This document shows positions 16,671-26,634 of a DNA stretch of 64,000 bases, one piece after another. The notes under the pieces were generated by a model. That model saw only the letters and a program-made list of their open reading frames with translations. It was not told the DNA's origin and did not search any database. A program made the translations under genes and the position numbers. Within the stretch, counting starts at the first letter, position 1. Every line of letters begins with the position of its first letter. The DNA comes from Rhizobium sp. BG4 (GTDB lineage Bacteria; Pseudomonadota; Alphaproteobacteria; Rhizobiales; Rhizobiaceae): contig NZ_CP044125.1 in the NCBI RefSeq assembly GCF_016864575.1, forward strand, positions 1,674,001-1,738,000. The letters run 5' to 3'.

Positions 16671-16940
16671 TTAGCGACGGATACCCAGGCTGGTGATCAG
16701 CTTGGTGTAGCGGCCTTCGTTCTTCTTCTTGAGGTAGTCGAGAAGCGAACGGCGGCTCGAAACCATCGTCAGCAGGCCACGGCGGGAGTGGTTGTCCTTC
16801 TTGTGGCCCTTGAAGTGTTCCGTGAGGTTGTTGATCCGCTCGGTCAGGATGGCAACCTGGACTTCCGGAGAACCGGTGTCGCCTTCAAACGTTGCGTATT
16901 CCTTGATCAGGGCGGTCTTGCGCTCAGCAGTAATCGACAT
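16671..16940 (-). CDS. rpsO: 30S ribosomal protein S15
   Basis: An 89-residue primary 16S rRNA-binding protein that helps form the central domain and bridge B4. Typical segments are [32 protein letters not shown] and [16 protein letters not shown]. Its place between truB and pnp is the standard order. Confidence 0.98.
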   Translation of the reverse strand: MSITAERKTALIKEYATFEGDTGSPEVQVAILTERINNLTEHFKGHKKDNHSRRGLLTMVSSRRSLLDYLKKKNEGRYTKLITSLGIRR

Positions 16941-17109
16941 CGGATGTTCCTTTCAATGAGAGGAGATAAGGTCGCCAAAAGCCGGGATGTCGTCCAGCTT
17001 TGGCCGCGAATTGCATTCAGGCCTGCCTGATGCTGGCGCTGCCTATAAACCATTCAGACAGCGAAGGGAAGAGGCATGACTGGCACGCCTCCTCAAGGCT
17101 CCTGTGGCC

Positions 17110-18042
17110 TCAGCCGAAGACGCGCTTCGGGCGGAATTCGCCCTGGCCGATCTCGCCGATGGCGATCAGCTTGCCGCGTGCCGTCGCATAGGCTTCGCTC
17201 TCGGTGATCGGCGCATCGCGGCCGCGCACCAGGATCGGATTGCCCATTTTCAGGCGGTGCGCCTGGTCGTCGTTGACGATGAGATGCGGCAGCGCGGAAA
17301 GCGCCTCGCTGGTGTCGATCAGCAGCGCGTCGAGGGCGACCAGACGCTCGTCCTGATCCTCGATCGCTTCGAGGGCGACGAGATCGGCAAGCGGGATCAT
17401 GCTGTCTTCGGCGAAGGGAGCGACGAAGGTGCGGCGGAGACCCGAGATATGGCCGTAGCAACCGAGTTCGCGGCCGAAATCACGGGCGAGAGCGCGGACA
17501 TAGGTGCCCTTGCCGCATTCGACTTCGAAATGCGCGGTGCTGGCATCCGGGCAGGAGAGCAGCGTCAGGCGGAAGATCTCGACTTCGCGCGACGGGATCT
17601 CGACGGCCTCGCCCTCACGGGCGAGATCGTAGGCGCGCTCACCGGCAATCTTGATCGCCGAAAACTGCGGCGGAACCTGGCTGATGACGCCGGTATAGCC
17701 CGGTAGCAGGGCGCGGATCTGTTCCTCAGACGGACGCTTGTCCGAGCTCTGGGTTACGTCACCCTCGAGGTCGTCAGTGGCGCGCTCTTCGCCCCAGGTG
17801 ACGGTGAATTCGTAGATCTTGCGGCCATCCATGACGTAAGGAACAGTCTTGGTGGCGTCGCCAAGTGCGATCGGCAGCATGCCGGAGGCAAGCGGATCGA
17901 GCGTGCCGGCATGGCCGCATTTCTGCGCCTTGAACAGCCACTTGATCTTGGAAACGGCTTCCGTGGAGCCGAAATCCACCGGCTTGTCGAGGATCAGCCA
18001 GCCGGAAACCGGGCGGCCCTTGGGTTTACGTGGTTTGGACAT
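17110..18042 (-). CDS. truB: tRNA pseudouridine(55) synthase TruB
   Basis: A 310-residue enzyme that makes pseudouridine 55 in the T-loop of tRNAs. The catalytic Asp lies in [19 protein letters not shown]; the start contains [17 protein letters not shown]. The C-terminal region shows the short PUA-like tail ([13 protein letters not shown]). It starts 14 bases after rbfA ends. Confidence 0.97.
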   Translation of the reverse strand: MSKPRKPKGRPVSGWLILDKPVDFGSTEAVSKIKWLFKAQKCGHAGTLDPLASGMLPIALGDATKTVPYVMDGRKIYEFTVTWGEERATDDLEGDVTQSSDKRPSEEQIRALLPGYTGVISQVPPQFSAIKIAGERAYDLAREGEAVEIPSREVEIFRLTLLSCPDASTAHFEVECGKGTYVRALARDFGRELGCYGHISGLRRTFVAPFAEDSMIPLADLVALEAIEDQDERLVALDALLIDTSEALSALPHLIVNDDQAHRLKMGNPILVRGRDAPITESEAYATARGKLIAIGEIGQGEFRPKRVFG

Positions 18043-18056
18043 GTCTTCTTCTGTTA

Positions 18057-18461
18057 TCAGGCGTCAGCGTCGTCATCGAGGTCGCGGCTGACCTCCGGAG
18101 AGCGCAGGAGCTCATCGATCTTCTTGTAATTGTCGAAGCTCGTATCGTCGCGGAAGCGGACTTCCGGCATGTATTTCATCTGGCGCAGCTGATTGCCGAG
18201 GCGGCCGCGGATGTATTTCGCATTCTTGTTCAGCGCCGCGATCACCTTGTCATGATCGGAGACGCCGAGCGGCGTCACGAAGGCGGTCGCGATCTTCAGA
18301 TCGGGCGACATGCGCACTTCGGAGATGGAGATCACGGTCTTTTCGATCACGTCGTCGCGGACTTCGCCGCGCTGCAGCACCTGCGTGATCGCAGCGCGCA
18401 CCTGCTCGCCGACGCGCAGCATGCGCTGGGAAGGAGCGGAGGTTGTCGGTCTTGTTGCCAT
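18057..18461 (-). CDS. rbfA: Ribosome-binding factor A
   Basis: A 134-residue KH-fold protein needed for 16S rRNA 5'-end maturation, especially in the cold. Recognisable are [40 protein letters not shown] and [21 protein letters not shown]. The frame has 5 extra codons upstream; ATG at 18461 is the family start ([11 protein letters not shown]). It lies between infB and truB in the usual order. Confidence 0.96.
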   Translation of the reverse strand: MATRPTTSAPSQRMLRVGEQVRAAITQVLQRGEVRDDVIEKTVISISEVRMSPDLKIATAFVTPLGVSDHDKVIAALNKNAKYIRGRLGNQLRQMKYMPEVRFRDDTSFDNYKKIDELLRSPEVSRDLDDDADA

Positions 18462-18535
18462 TTTTCTTTGCCTCAAAAGGTTCGGGCGCCGGCCTTACGT
18501 GATCCGGCGCCCGTCCATGATACAGGTCCGCGCGA

Positions 18536-21232
18536 TCAGAGCGAGCGGGTGATATGCTCGACGCGGAAGCACTCGATGACATCGCCGGCGCGGATATCTT
18601 CGTAGTTCTCGAAGGCCATACCGCATTCCTGACCGACCGGAACTTCCGATACTTCGTCCTTGAAGCGCTTGAGCGTCTTGAGCTTGCCTTCGTGGATGAC
18701 GACGTTGTCGCGGATGAGGCGCACGCCTGCACCACGCTCGACCTTGCCTTCCGTGACGCGGCAACCCGCGACCTTGCCGGTCTTGGTGATGTTGAACACC
18801 TCGAGGATTTCGGCATTGCCGAGGAAGGTCTCGCGACGTTCCGGCGACAGCAGGCCCGACATCGCTGCCTTCACGTCATCCACCAGATCGTAGATGATGT
18901 TGTAGTAGCGGATCTCGATGCCGCCACGCTCGGCAGCGGTACGTGCCTGCGCATTGGCACGGACGTTGAAGCCGATGATCGCCGCATCGGAGGACTCGGC
19001 AAGCGAGATATCCGACTCGGTGATGGCTCCGGCGCCCGAATGAACGATGCGGGCACGCACTTCGTCGGTACCGAGCTTGTCCAGGGCGCCGATGATGGCT
19101 TCGATCGAGCCCTGCACGTCACCCTTGATGACCAGCGGGAATTCCTTGTAGCCGGTGTTCTGCAGCTTGCTCATCATCTGTTCGAGCGAACCGCGCTGGC
19201 CGGACTGGCGGGCAGCTGCCTTGTCGCGCGCCAGACGCTGGCGGTACTCGGAGATTTCGCGAGCACGGGCTTCGTTTTCGACGACGGCAAACTTGTCGCC
19301 TGCAGCCGGCGTGCCGGAAAGACCGAGAACTTCGACCGGGGTCGCCGGACCGGCTTCCTTGACGTGGTCGCCCTTGTCGGTGACGAGCGCGCGGACGCGG
19401 CCCCACTGATCGCCGGCAACGATGATCTGGCCCGGCTTCAGCGTACCCTTCTGGACCAGAACTGTCGCAACCGCACCACGGCCACGGTCGAGCTGAGCTT
19501 CGATGACGGTGCCTTCGGCAGTACGGGTCGGGTCGGCCTTGAGGTCGAGGATTTCGGCCTGCAGCAGGACGGCTTCGAGCAGCTTGTCGAGGTTCGTCTT
19601 GTTCTTGGCCGAAACTTCGACGTCGAGCACTTCACCGCCGAGCGATTCCACGAAGACTTCGTGCTGCAGAAGCTGCTGACGGACGCGGTCCGGCTTGGCT
19701 TCGTGCTTGTCGATCTTGTTGATCGCCACGATGATCGGAACACCAGCCGCCTTGGCGTGGTTGATGGACTCAATCGTCTGCGGCATCACGCTGTCGTCGG
19801 CCGCGACCACCAGGATCGCGATATCCGTCGCCTGCGCACCGCGGGCACGCATGGCCGTGAAGGCGGCGTGGCCGGGGGTGTCGATGAAGGTGATCTTCTG
19901 GCCGTTCTGTTCGACCTGATAGGCACCGATATGCTGGGTGATACCACCGGCTTCGCCGGAGACGACGTTTGCCTGACGGATGGCGTCGAGCAGCGAGGTC
20001 TTACCGTGGTCGACGTGACCCATGATGGTGACGACAGGCGGACGCGAAACCATTTCGCCGGCATCGTCGGCCTTGTCAAAGATACCTTCTTCGACGTCGG
20101 ATTCCGAGACGCGCTTGACGGTGTGGCCGAATTCGCTGGCGATGAGTTCTGCGAGGTCGGCGTCGATGACGTCGCCCGGCTTCATCATCTGGCCTTCCTT
20201 CATCAGGTACTTGATGACGTCGACGGCGCGTTCAGACATGCGCTGCGACAGTTCCTGAATGGTGATGGTTTCAGGCAGGATGACTTCGCGAATGACCTTT
20301 TCGCGGGTTTCCTGCATCTGGCTGCGGCGGAACTTTTCCTGACGGCGGCGGGTGGCAGCCATCGAGCGGCCGCGCGCACCTTCGTCGTCAACGCCGGCCG
20401 TGCCGATCGTCAGCTTGCCGCGGCGGCGGTCTTCCTCGCCCTTCGGACGGGTAGTGACGGGCTTTGCCGGTTCCGGGCGGACAACACGGCCGCGTGCCGG
20501 AGCACCGCGCGCAGCGCCGCCGCGATCATCTTCCTCGCCTTCGCGGCGGCCGCGGGCGGCTGCCGGAGCAGCAGCAGATCCGGGACGCGCAGCGCCAGGT
20601 GCCGGTGCGGCATCGGGGCGGCGGGCCGCAGGTGCCGACGGCTGAGCCGCACGGGCCTGAACAGGCTCTGCAGCCGGAGCCGGTGCCGGGGCTTCAACGA
20701 CCGGAGGTGCCGGCGGACGGGCAGCTTCTTCAGCGGCCCGGCGCGCAGCCTCTTCAGCTTCAGCGGCCTGACGGGCGGCTTCTTCGACAGCGCGGCGCTT
20801 CTCTTCCTCGACACGGCGAGCCGCGTCTTCAGCTTCGCGAACCTGCGCCATGGCAAGAGCGCGGCGACGCGCATCCATTTCTTCCGGCGACAGATGGTTC
20901 AGCACCACCGGACGCGGACGGTCCTGCTGGCGCGGAGCCTGCTGCTGAGAGCTGGGCTGCTGGATACGGGGTGCCGGTGCCTGCGGCTGCGGACGAGCCT
21001 GGACAGGCGCGGGTGCAGGCTCGGCTGCGCGCGGCGCTGCCGGAGCAGGTGCGACCGGACGTTCGTCTTCAGGGCGCATCGGGCGCCGCTTGCGGGTCTC
21101 GACGACGACCGCTTTGGTGCGACCGCGACCCATATCCTGGCGCACGGTGCCCTGGCTTATCCCCGACGGTTTCAGGGTCAGCGTCTTCTTGCCCGTTGCA
21201 CCAAGTGTCTTGTCGTCATTGCTATCGGTCAT
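18536..21232 (-). CDS. infB: Translation initiation factor IF-2
   Basis: About 898 residues. The first ~320 are a low-complexity Ala/Pro/Glu/Arg-rich linker after the N-terminal [13 protein letters not shown] motif of alphaproteobacterial IF-2. The GTPase domain shows [12 protein letters not shown] (G1), [15 protein letters not shown] (G3) and NKIDK (G4). The C-terminal domain binds fMet-tRNA. ATG at 21232 ([11 protein letters not shown]) is chosen over the 17-codon upstream extension. It sits between rnpM/ylxR and rbfA. Confidence 0.97.
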   Translation of the reverse strand: MTDSNDDKTLGATGKKTLTLKPSGISQGTVRQDMGRGRTKAVVVETRKRRPMRPEDERPVAPAPAAPRAAEPAPAPVQARPQPQAPAPRIQQPSSQQQAPRQQDRPRPVVLNHLSPEEMDARRRALAMAQVREAEDAARRVEEEKRRAVEEAARQAAEAEEAARRAAEEAARPPAPPVVEAPAPAPAAEPVQARAAQPSAPAARRPDAAPAPGAARPGSAAAPAAARGRREGEEDDRGGAARGAPARGRVVRPEPAKPVTTRPKGEEDRRRGKLTIGTAGVDDEGARGRSMAATRRRQEKFRRSQMQETREKVIREVILPETITIQELSQRMSERAVDVIKYLMKEGQMMKPGDVIDADLAELIASEFGHTVKRVSESDVEEGIFDKADDAGEMVSRPPVVTIMGHVDHGKTSLLDAIRQANVVSGEAGGITQHIGAYQVEQNGQKITFIDTPGHAAFTAMRARGAQATDIAILVVAADDSVMPQTIESINHAKAAGVPIIVAINKIDKHEAKPDRVRQQLLQHEVFVESLGGEVLDVEVSAKNKTNLDKLLEAVLLQAEILDLKADPTRTAEGTVIEAQLDRGRGAVATVLVQKGTLKPGQIIVAGDQWGRVRALVTDKGDHVKEAGPATPVEVLGLSGTPAAGDKFAVVENEARAREISEYRQRLARDKAAARQSGQRGSLEQMMSKLQNTGYKEFPLVIKGDVQGSIEAIIGALDKLGTDEVRARIVHSGAGAITESDISLAESSDAAIIGFNVRANAQARTAAERGGIEIRYYNIIYDLVDDVKAAMSGLLSPERRETFLGNAEILEVFNITKTGKVAGCRVTEGKVERGAGVRLIRDNVVIHEGKLKTLKRFKDEVSEVPVGQECGMAFENYEDIRAGDVIECFRVEHITRSL

Positions 21233-21330
21233 TCGATCCCGTTCCTTCGGACAGGGATCGATGACGTCATCAGACCCTGTCAATCACATAAGTCGATCAA
21301 TGATGGGCCGGCAGATGCCGGTCGCCCGTA

Positions 21331-22017
21331 TCATTGTTTTTGCCGGCCAGCGCTGCCCGGCGCTCGCGACTGACCGCCATTGCGGTACTGCTCGAGCATC
21401 TTTGCGCGCTTCACTACACCCTCACCTGCCTGCCCTGCAAGCACTGCGGCATGGATAAAAGCATTCTGGCCCATCACCCCTTCCATTTCGCTCTCCGAGA
21501 AGAGACGGAAGGAAGGTATTTCCTCCTCGGTTTCCATTCCGAGGTGCCAGGCCTTGCGAGCCTGGTCTATCTTTCGCACGCCATCATCGGCCGCTCCGGT
21601 CGAATGGAAGACCGCGATCGCCGCGCCAGCGCGGATCGCAGCATCCACTTTCGAGGCGCCGGTGATGAATTGACCGGCCTTGCGGGCCATATTCATCATC
21701 TGCATCAGCTGCTGTGCCAGCAGCCGGTCGACGGTTTCGCCGAGATCATCGGCAGCCTTCACGTCGGCCTTCAAAGCGCGGGCGAAGGTCTTCTTCGCCA
21801 CCGCCTTGTCGACCAGCGAACGGTCGATCTTCACCCAGCATCCCCGGCCCGGAAGCTGACGCTTCAGGTCCGGAATGATGGAGCCATCGGGAGCGGCCAC
21901 GAAGCGGATCAGCTCATCCGGCGATCCGCTTTCGCGCGTCACGATGCACATGCGGCCGTTCACGTCGTAACCTGCAAGATCATCATCCTCAGGAGAAGTG
22001 TCCGGCTGCGCGGTCAT
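21331..22017 (-). CDS. YlxR/RnpM-family RNA-binding protein with L7Ae-like C-terminal part
   Basis: A 228-residue protein. The N-terminal YlxR (DUF448) domain shows RMCIVTRESGSPDELIRFVAA and PGRGCWV, with the GRGCW loop of the family. The middle (LMQMMNMARKAGQFITGASK) matches the L7Ae-like ribosomal-protein fold fused to YlxR in alphaproteobacteria. YlxR has been proposed to modulate RNase P in Gram-positives; its role here is not established. Its ATG overlaps the nusA stop by one base (TAATG), so the two are probably translationally coupled. Confidence 0.85.
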   Translation of the reverse strand: MTAQPDTSPEDDDLAGYDVNGRMCIVTRESGSPDELIRFVAAPDGSIIPDLKRQLPGRGCWVKIDRSLVDKAVAKKTFARALKADVKAADDLGETVDRLLAQQLMQMMNMARKAGQFITGASKVDAAIRAGAAIAVFHSTGAADDGVRKIDQARKAWHLGMETEEEIPSFRLFSESEMEGVMGQNAFIHAAVLAGQAGEGVVKRAKMLEQYRNGGQSRAPGSAGRQKQ

Positions 22018-23621
22018 TATGCGTCCTGCTCGGCAGCATCGGCCTCAACGGCTTCGGCTTCCTTCGCAAGGTCTTCCTCGGTGATCCAGCCAGCCAGCAG
22101 GCGGGCCTGAACGACCATCTGTTCAGCTTCGACGCGCGAAACATCGAACTTCGAGAAGAGACCCTCGAACTTCTTCGTTTCGCCATTCTTGCGCTCGGTC
22201 CAGCCGACGAGATCGTCTGCTGCGCAACCGGCGAAGTCCTCGACCGTCTTGATGCCGTCTTCGCCGAGAGCGACCATCATCTGGGCGGTGATGCCGTTGA
22301 TCTGGCGCAGCTCGTCGGTAACGCCGAGCGCCTTGCGCTTCTCGTCCATCTCGGCTTCGAGCTTTTCGAGATATTCGCGGGCGCGGGTCTGGATTTCCTG
22401 CGCGGTGTCTTCGTCGAAACCGTCGATCGAGGCGATTTCGTCGAGATCCACATAGGCCAGCTCTTCAACGGCTGCGAAGCCTTCGGAAGCCAGGACCTGA
22501 CCGACCATTTCGTCAACGTCGAGAGCATCCATGAACAGGTTGGTGCGCTCGTTGAATTCCTTCTGACGGCGCTCCGACTCTTCGGCTTCCGTCATGATAT
22601 CGATGTCCCAGCCGGTCAGCTGCGAGGCCAGACGAACGTTCTGACCGCGGCGGCCGATGGCGAGCGACAGCTGCTCGTCGGGAACGACGACTTCGATGCG
22701 CTCTGCATCTTCGTCGAGAACGACCTTGGCGACTTCAGCCGGCTGCAGGGCATTGACCACGAAGGTCGCCGGATCCTGCGACCACGGAATGATGTCGATC
22801 TTTTCGCCCTGGAGTTCGCCGACGACGGCCTGAACGCGCGAACCGCGCATACCGACGCAGGCGCCGACCGGATCGATCGAGCTATCGTTCGAGATAACGG
22901 CGATCTTGGCGCGCGAACCCGGATCACGGGCAACCGAGCGAACCTGGATGATGCCGTCGTAGATTTCCGGAACTTCCATGGTGAAGAGCTTCACCATGAA
23001 CTGCGGATGCGTGCGCGACAGGAAGATCTGCGGGCCGCGCTGTTCGCGACGGACGTCATATACGTATGCGCGGACGCGATCGCCATAGCGGACGTTTTCG
23101 CGCGGGATCATTTCGTCGCGACGGATAATGCCTTCGCCACGGCCGAGGTCGACGATAACGTTGCCGTACTCGACGCGCTTGACGGTACCGTTGACGATTT
23201 CGCCGACGCGGTCCTTGAACTCGTCGAACTGGCGGTCACGCTCGGCTTCGCGAACCTTCTGGACGATGACCTGCTTTGCGGACTGCGCCGCGATACGGCC
23301 GAAATCCATCGGCGGCAGCGGATCGGCGATGAAATCGCCAAGAGCTGCATCGGGGTTGCGGTCACGGGCGAGTTCCAGCGGGATCTGCGTGGAATAGTCC
23401 TCGGCCTTCTCGACGACTTCGAGCAGACGCTGCAGACGGATTTCGCCGGTCTTCGGGTTGATGTCGGCGCGGATGTTCGATTCCGAACCGTAACGGGAGC
23501 GAGCCGCCTTCTGGATCGCATCGGCCATAGCGGCCAGCACGATTTCGCGGTCGATGACTTTTTCGCGCGCCACTGCATCTGCGATCTGCAGAAGCTCGAG
23601 CCGGTTCGCACTGACTGCCAT
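22017..23621 (-). CDS. nusA: Transcription termination/antitermination factor NusA
   Basis: A 534-residue RNA polymerase-associated factor that controls pausing, termination and rRNA antitermination. Order: N-terminal polymerase-binding domain (LLQIADAVAREKVIDREIVL), S1 domain (VKRVEYGNVIVDLGRGEG), two KH domains (IDPVGACVGMRGSRVQAV and LAIGRRGQNVRLASQL), then the C-terminal helix-hairpin-helix repeats. It lies between rimP and the YlxR gene, the classical order. Confidence 0.97.
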   Translation of the reverse strand: MAVSANRLELLQIADAVAREKVIDREIVLAAMADAIQKAARSRYGSESNIRADINPKTGEIRLQRLLEVVEKAEDYSTQIPLELARDRNPDAALGDFIADPLPPMDFGRIAAQSAKQVIVQKVREAERDRQFDEFKDRVGEIVNGTVKRVEYGNVIVDLGRGEGIIRRDEMIPRENVRYGDRVRAYVYDVRREQRGPQIFLSRTHPQFMVKLFTMEVPEIYDGIIQVRSVARDPGSRAKIAVISNDSSIDPVGACVGMRGSRVQAVVGELQGEKIDIIPWSQDPATFVVNALQPAEVAKVVLDEDAERIEVVVPDEQLSLAIGRRGQNVRLASQLTGWDIDIMTEAEESERRQKEFNERTNLFMDALDVDEMVGQVLASEGFAAVEELAYVDLDEIASIDGFDEDTAQEIQTRAREYLEKLEAEMDEKRKALGVTDELRQINGITAQMMVALGEDGIKTVEDFAGCAADDLVGWTERKNGETKKFEGLFSKFDVSRVEAEQMVVQARLLAGWITEEDLAKEAEAVEADAAEQDA

Positions 23622-23681
23622 TGTTTTATCTCTCCGTCTTGGCCTTCCGGGTTCCCGTCCCTGGAGCCTGTAGTTGATCGG

Positions 23682-24287
23682 TTATTCTTGGTCTTCCGCG
23701 TCGTTCTGGTTCGCGGCTTCCGCCTTCGCAGCCTTATCGGCGCGAAGGGCGTCGCGGATCAGATCGTCGGTCAGGATAAGCTTGGCGTCGGAAAGGGCCG
23801 TGAAGGGGATTTCCACCTTCTGCTCTTCGCCATAAGCAACCTGGTCACGCTCGAGCGTGAAGCCATCTGCATTCGATTCCAGAATCTTGCCGCGGAACCG
23901 CTTGCGGTTGCCGATCATGATCGACGTTTCGCACTTCACAAGATGTCCCTGCCAGCGGACGAAATCCGACTTGCGCACCAAAGGGCGGTCGATACCGGCA
24001 GACGACACTTCGAGATGATACTCCCGATCGATCGGATCTTCCACATCGAGGACCGGCGAAACGGCCGTGGAGACCTCTTCGCAATCCTCGACGGTCATGG
24101 TGCCATCGTTCTTCTCTGCCATGATCTGCAGCGTCGCGCCGTTCTGATTCAGCATGCGGACGCGGATCAGGCGGAAGCCCATGCCGACAAGCACAGGCTC
24201 GATGATGTCGGCAAGGCGCTGGTCAAGCCCGGTCTCGGTAATCAGCCGCGGCTCAAGTTCGTTTTCTACGTTTGTCTGGTCCGACAA
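23682..24287 (-). CDS. rimP: Ribosome maturation factor RimP
   Basis: A 201-residue protein for 30S subunit maturation. The N-terminal domain shows [21 protein letters not shown] and [20 protein letters not shown]; the RimP-typical [20 protein letters not shown] follows. The start is TTG at 24287 ([10 protein letters not shown]); I chose it because GAGGAG lies 8 bases upstream, whereas the TTG at 24305 has no such site. It is the first gene of the nusA-infB-pnp block, with its own promoter and leader hairpin. Confidence 0.93.
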   Translation of the reverse strand: MSDQTNVENELEPRLITETGLDQRLADIIEPVLVGMGFRLIRVRMLNQNGATLQIMAEKNDGTMTVEDCEEVSTAVSPVLDVEDPIDREYHLEVSSAGIDRPLVRKSDFVRWQGHLVKCETSIMIGNRKRFRGKILESNADGFTLERDQVAYGEEQKVEIPFTALSDAKLILTDDLIRDALRADKAAKAEAANQNDAEDQE

Positions 24288-24340
24288 GCGGTGCGCTCCT
24301 CGCAAATTTCAAAGCATTTTGCATGATCGAGCTAATAAAA

Positions 24341-24367
24341 AAGAGCGGGTCCTTGCGGCCCACTCTT
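24341..24367 (-). terminator. Leader terminator/attenuator upstream of rimP
   Basis: On the minus strand AAGAGTGGG pairs with CCCGCTCTT (one T-G wobble), with extra pairing possible in the loop, and is followed by TTTTTTAT. It lies between the rimP promoter and the rimP start, only about 20-50 bases into the transcript, so it would stop transcription early unless overcome. That is the layout of an attenuator. Confidence 0.65.
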
Positions 24368-24394
24368 CATCGTACGATCAAGAATTTGAGTGGC

Positions 24395-24423
24395 ATATAG
24401 GCCCGTTTTTCCGAAAATGCAAG
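24395..24423 (-). promoter_or_regulatory. Sigma-70-type promoter of the rimP-nusA-infB operon
   Basis: On the minus strand CTTGCA (24423-24418), a spacer of exactly 17 bases, then CTATAT (24400-24395). This matches the alphaproteobacterial housekeeping consensus CTTGAC-N17-CTATAT very closely. Confidence 0.75.
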
Positions 24424-24538
24424 CTCCGGCGCCAAATGCGCCCCGGATGCAAATCCCTGCCTAGCCTCGGCCTCGCATCGTCATATATTGGGCAGGACGA
24501 GAACAAGACAAGCCGGAGCAAATCCGGACGGAGGGGAC

Positions 24539-26170
24539 GTGCCGTCGAATTCTTCCACGCTGGCGCCGCTGAAGCATGAAACCTATCGCAGAATCTGGTT
24601 TGCGAGCCTTGCGTCGAATTTCGGCGGACTGATCCAGGCCGTCGGCGCCGCCTGGATGATGACGACGATCACCGCCTCCGAGGACATGGTGGCGCTGGTG
24701 CAGACATCGACGGCGCTGCCGATCATGCTGTTCTCGCTGGTCTCGGGCGCGCTCGCCGACAATTTCGACCGGCGCAGGGTGATGCTGACGGCGCAATGTC
24801 TGATGCTCGCCGTTTCGGCCGTTCTGACGGCCTGCGCGCTGATCGGCTGGATCACGCCCTGGCTTCTGCTGATCTTCACCTTCCTGATCGGCTGCGGCAC
24901 GGCGCTCAACAATCCCTCCTGGCAGGCTTCGGTCGGCGACATGGTGCCGCGCGAGGATCTGCCAAATGCAGTGACGCTGAACAGCATGGGCTTCAACATG
25001 ACCCGCAGCGTCGGCCCGGCCATCGGCGGCGTCATCGTTGCGGCCGCTGGTGCTGCGGCGGCCTTTGCAGTCAATACGGTGAGCTATCTGGCGCTGATCT
25101 ATGCACTGAAGCGCTGGAAGCCTGCCTTGCCCGCCTCGACGCTGCCGCGCGAAAGCCTCGGCAGCGCAATCTTCGCCGGGCTCCGCTATATCTCGATGTC
25201 GCCGAACCTCGAGAAAGTGCTCGTCCGCGGCTTCATCTTCGGTGTCGGCGCGAGCTCCATTCTGGCGCTGCTGCCGATCGTCGCGATCAATCTCGTCTCC
25301 GGCGGCCCGCTCACCTACGGCTTCATGCTCGGTTCTTTCGGCATCGGCGCCATTGGTGGTGGCGCGCTGAACGCGCGGCTGCGCGATGCGCTGAGCAGCG
25401 AAACGATCATCCGCTATGCCTTCGCGGGCTTTGCTCTCAGCATGGCGATCACCGCCGCCAGCCCTTTCGCCATCCTCACCTGCGCCGGCCTGCTGATCTC
25501 GGGCGGCTGCTGGGTTCTGGCGCTGTCGCTCTTCAACACGATCGTGCAGCTCTCGACGCCGCGCTGGGTCGTCGGCCGGGCGCTCTCGCTCTACCAGACC
25601 GTGACCTTCGGCGGCATCGCGGGCGGCAGCTGGCTCTGGGGTATAGCGGCCGACGAGTTCGGCGTTTCCAACGCGCTCTATGGTTCGGCGGCGGTCATGC
25701 TCGTCGGCATCGTCATCGGCCTACGCTTCTCGATGCCGGCCTTTGCATCGCTCAATCTCGATCCGCTCAACCGCTTCATCGAGCCGGCGCTCGGCCTCGA
25801 CATCACGCCACGCAGCGGCCCGATCGTCATCCAGATCGACTACATCATCGGCGACGAGGATCTTCCTGAGTTCCTGAAGCTGATGGGCGAGAGGCGGCGG
25901 ATCCGCATTCGCGATGGCGCGCGGGCCTGGGCACTGATGCGCGATCTCGAAAATCCCGGCATCTGGACGGAGAGCTATCATACACCGACATGGGTCGAAT
26001 ACATCCGCCACAACCAGCGCCGCACCCAGGCCGATGCCGAGAATACCGATCGGCTGCGGGCGCTGCATCGGGGCACGGAATTGCCGCATGTCCACCGTAT
26101 GATCGAACGCCAGGCGATACCGCCATCGGACGACGTGTTCCACAAGCCGCCGATCGACATTCATCACTAG
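24539..26170 (+). CDS. MFS transporter of the MFS_3 (EntS-like) family with C-terminal extension
   Basis: About 543 residues. The first ~410 hold roughly eleven or twelve membrane helices of the MFS_3 group, which includes siderophore and drug exporters (RIWFASLASNFGGLIQAVGA, NNPSWQASVGDMVPREDLPNAV, WVVGRALSLYQTVTFGG). The last ~120 are soluble (PIVIQIDYIIGDEDLPEFL onward) and resemble an antibiotic-biosynthesis-monooxygenase-like fold found fused to some of these transporters. The GTG start at 24539 has GGAGG just upstream. The substrate is unknown. The GNAT gene follows closely on the same strand. Confidence 0.85.
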   Translation: MPSNSSTLAPLKHETYRRIWFASLASNFGGLIQAVGAAWMMTTITASEDMVALVQTSTALPIMLFSLVSGALADNFDRRRVMLTAQCLMLAVSAVLTACALIGWITPWLLLIFTFLIGCGTALNNPSWQASVGDMVPREDLPNAVTLNSMGFNMTRSVGPAIGGVIVAAAGAAAAFAVNTVSYLALIYALKRWKPALPASTLPRESLGSAIFAGLRYISMSPNLEKVLVRGFIFGVGASSILALLPIVAINLVSGGPLTYGFMLGSFGIGAIGGGALNARLRDALSSETIIRYAFAGFALSMAITAASPFAILTCAGLLISGGCWVLALSLFNTIVQLSTPRWVVGRALSLYQTVTFGGIAGGSWLWGIAADEFGVSNALYGSAAVMLVGIVIGLRFSMPAFASLNLDPLNRFIEPALGLDITPRSGPIVIQIDYIIGDEDLPEFLKLMGERRRIRIRDGARAWALMRDLENPGIWTESYHTPTWVEYIRHNQRRTQADAENTDRLRALHRGTELPHVHRMIERQAIPPSDDVFHKPPIDIHH

Positions 26171-26181
26171 GTGCCCGTGCG

Positions 26182-26631
26182 ATGTTCAGACGAGCAAGGG
26201 AAAGCGATCTCCCCGCCATCATTGCGATGCTGGCCGACGATGCGCTCGGAAGCGGCCGGGAGGCAATCTCCGACCGGATCGACGAGCGCTATACCGCAGC
26301 CTTCGCCGCCATCGACTCAGACCAGAACCAGCTGCTTGCCGTCGCGGTCGACGATCGCGACAATCCGGTCGGCTGCCTGCAGCTGACCTTCATTCCCGGG
26401 CTTTCGCGCACCGGCATGTGGCGCGGGCAGATCGAGAGTGTACGCATCGCCGCGACGGAACGCGGCAGCGGGCTCGGTACGTGCTTCATCGAATGGGCGA
26501 TCGAGGTCTGCCGCGAGCGCGGATGCAAGCTGGTGCAGCTCACCAGCGACAAGTCGAGATCGGATTCCATCCGCTTCTATGAGAAGCTCGGATTCACGGC
26601 GAGCCATGAGGGCATGAAGCTCAGTCTCTGA
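26182..26631 (+). CDS. GNAT-family N-acetyltransferase
   Basis: A 149-residue acetyl-CoA-dependent transferase. The acetyl-CoA loop is visible as RIAATERGSGLGTCFIEWAI, and the C-terminal beta strand as CKLVQLTSDKSRSDSIRFYE followed by KLGF. The frame is open further upstream inside the MFS gene, but ATG at 26182 gives the family start (MFRRARESDLPAI). It lies 11 bases after the MFS transporter. The acceptor is unknown. Confidence 0.88.
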   Translation: MFRRARESDLPAIIAMLADDALGSGREAISDRIDERYTAAFAAIDSDQNQLLAVAVDDRDNPVGCLQLTFIPGLSRTGMWRGQIESVRIAATERGSGLGTCFIEWAIEVCRERGCKLVQLTSDKSRSDSIRFYEKLGFTASHEGMKLSL

Positions 26632-26634
26632 CGG

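Noticed and set aside
18554..21373. A 939-codon open frame antisense to infB
   Set aside because: The minus strand here is IF-2 with all GTPase motifs. The antisense product is a low-complexity shadow with no recognisable domain.
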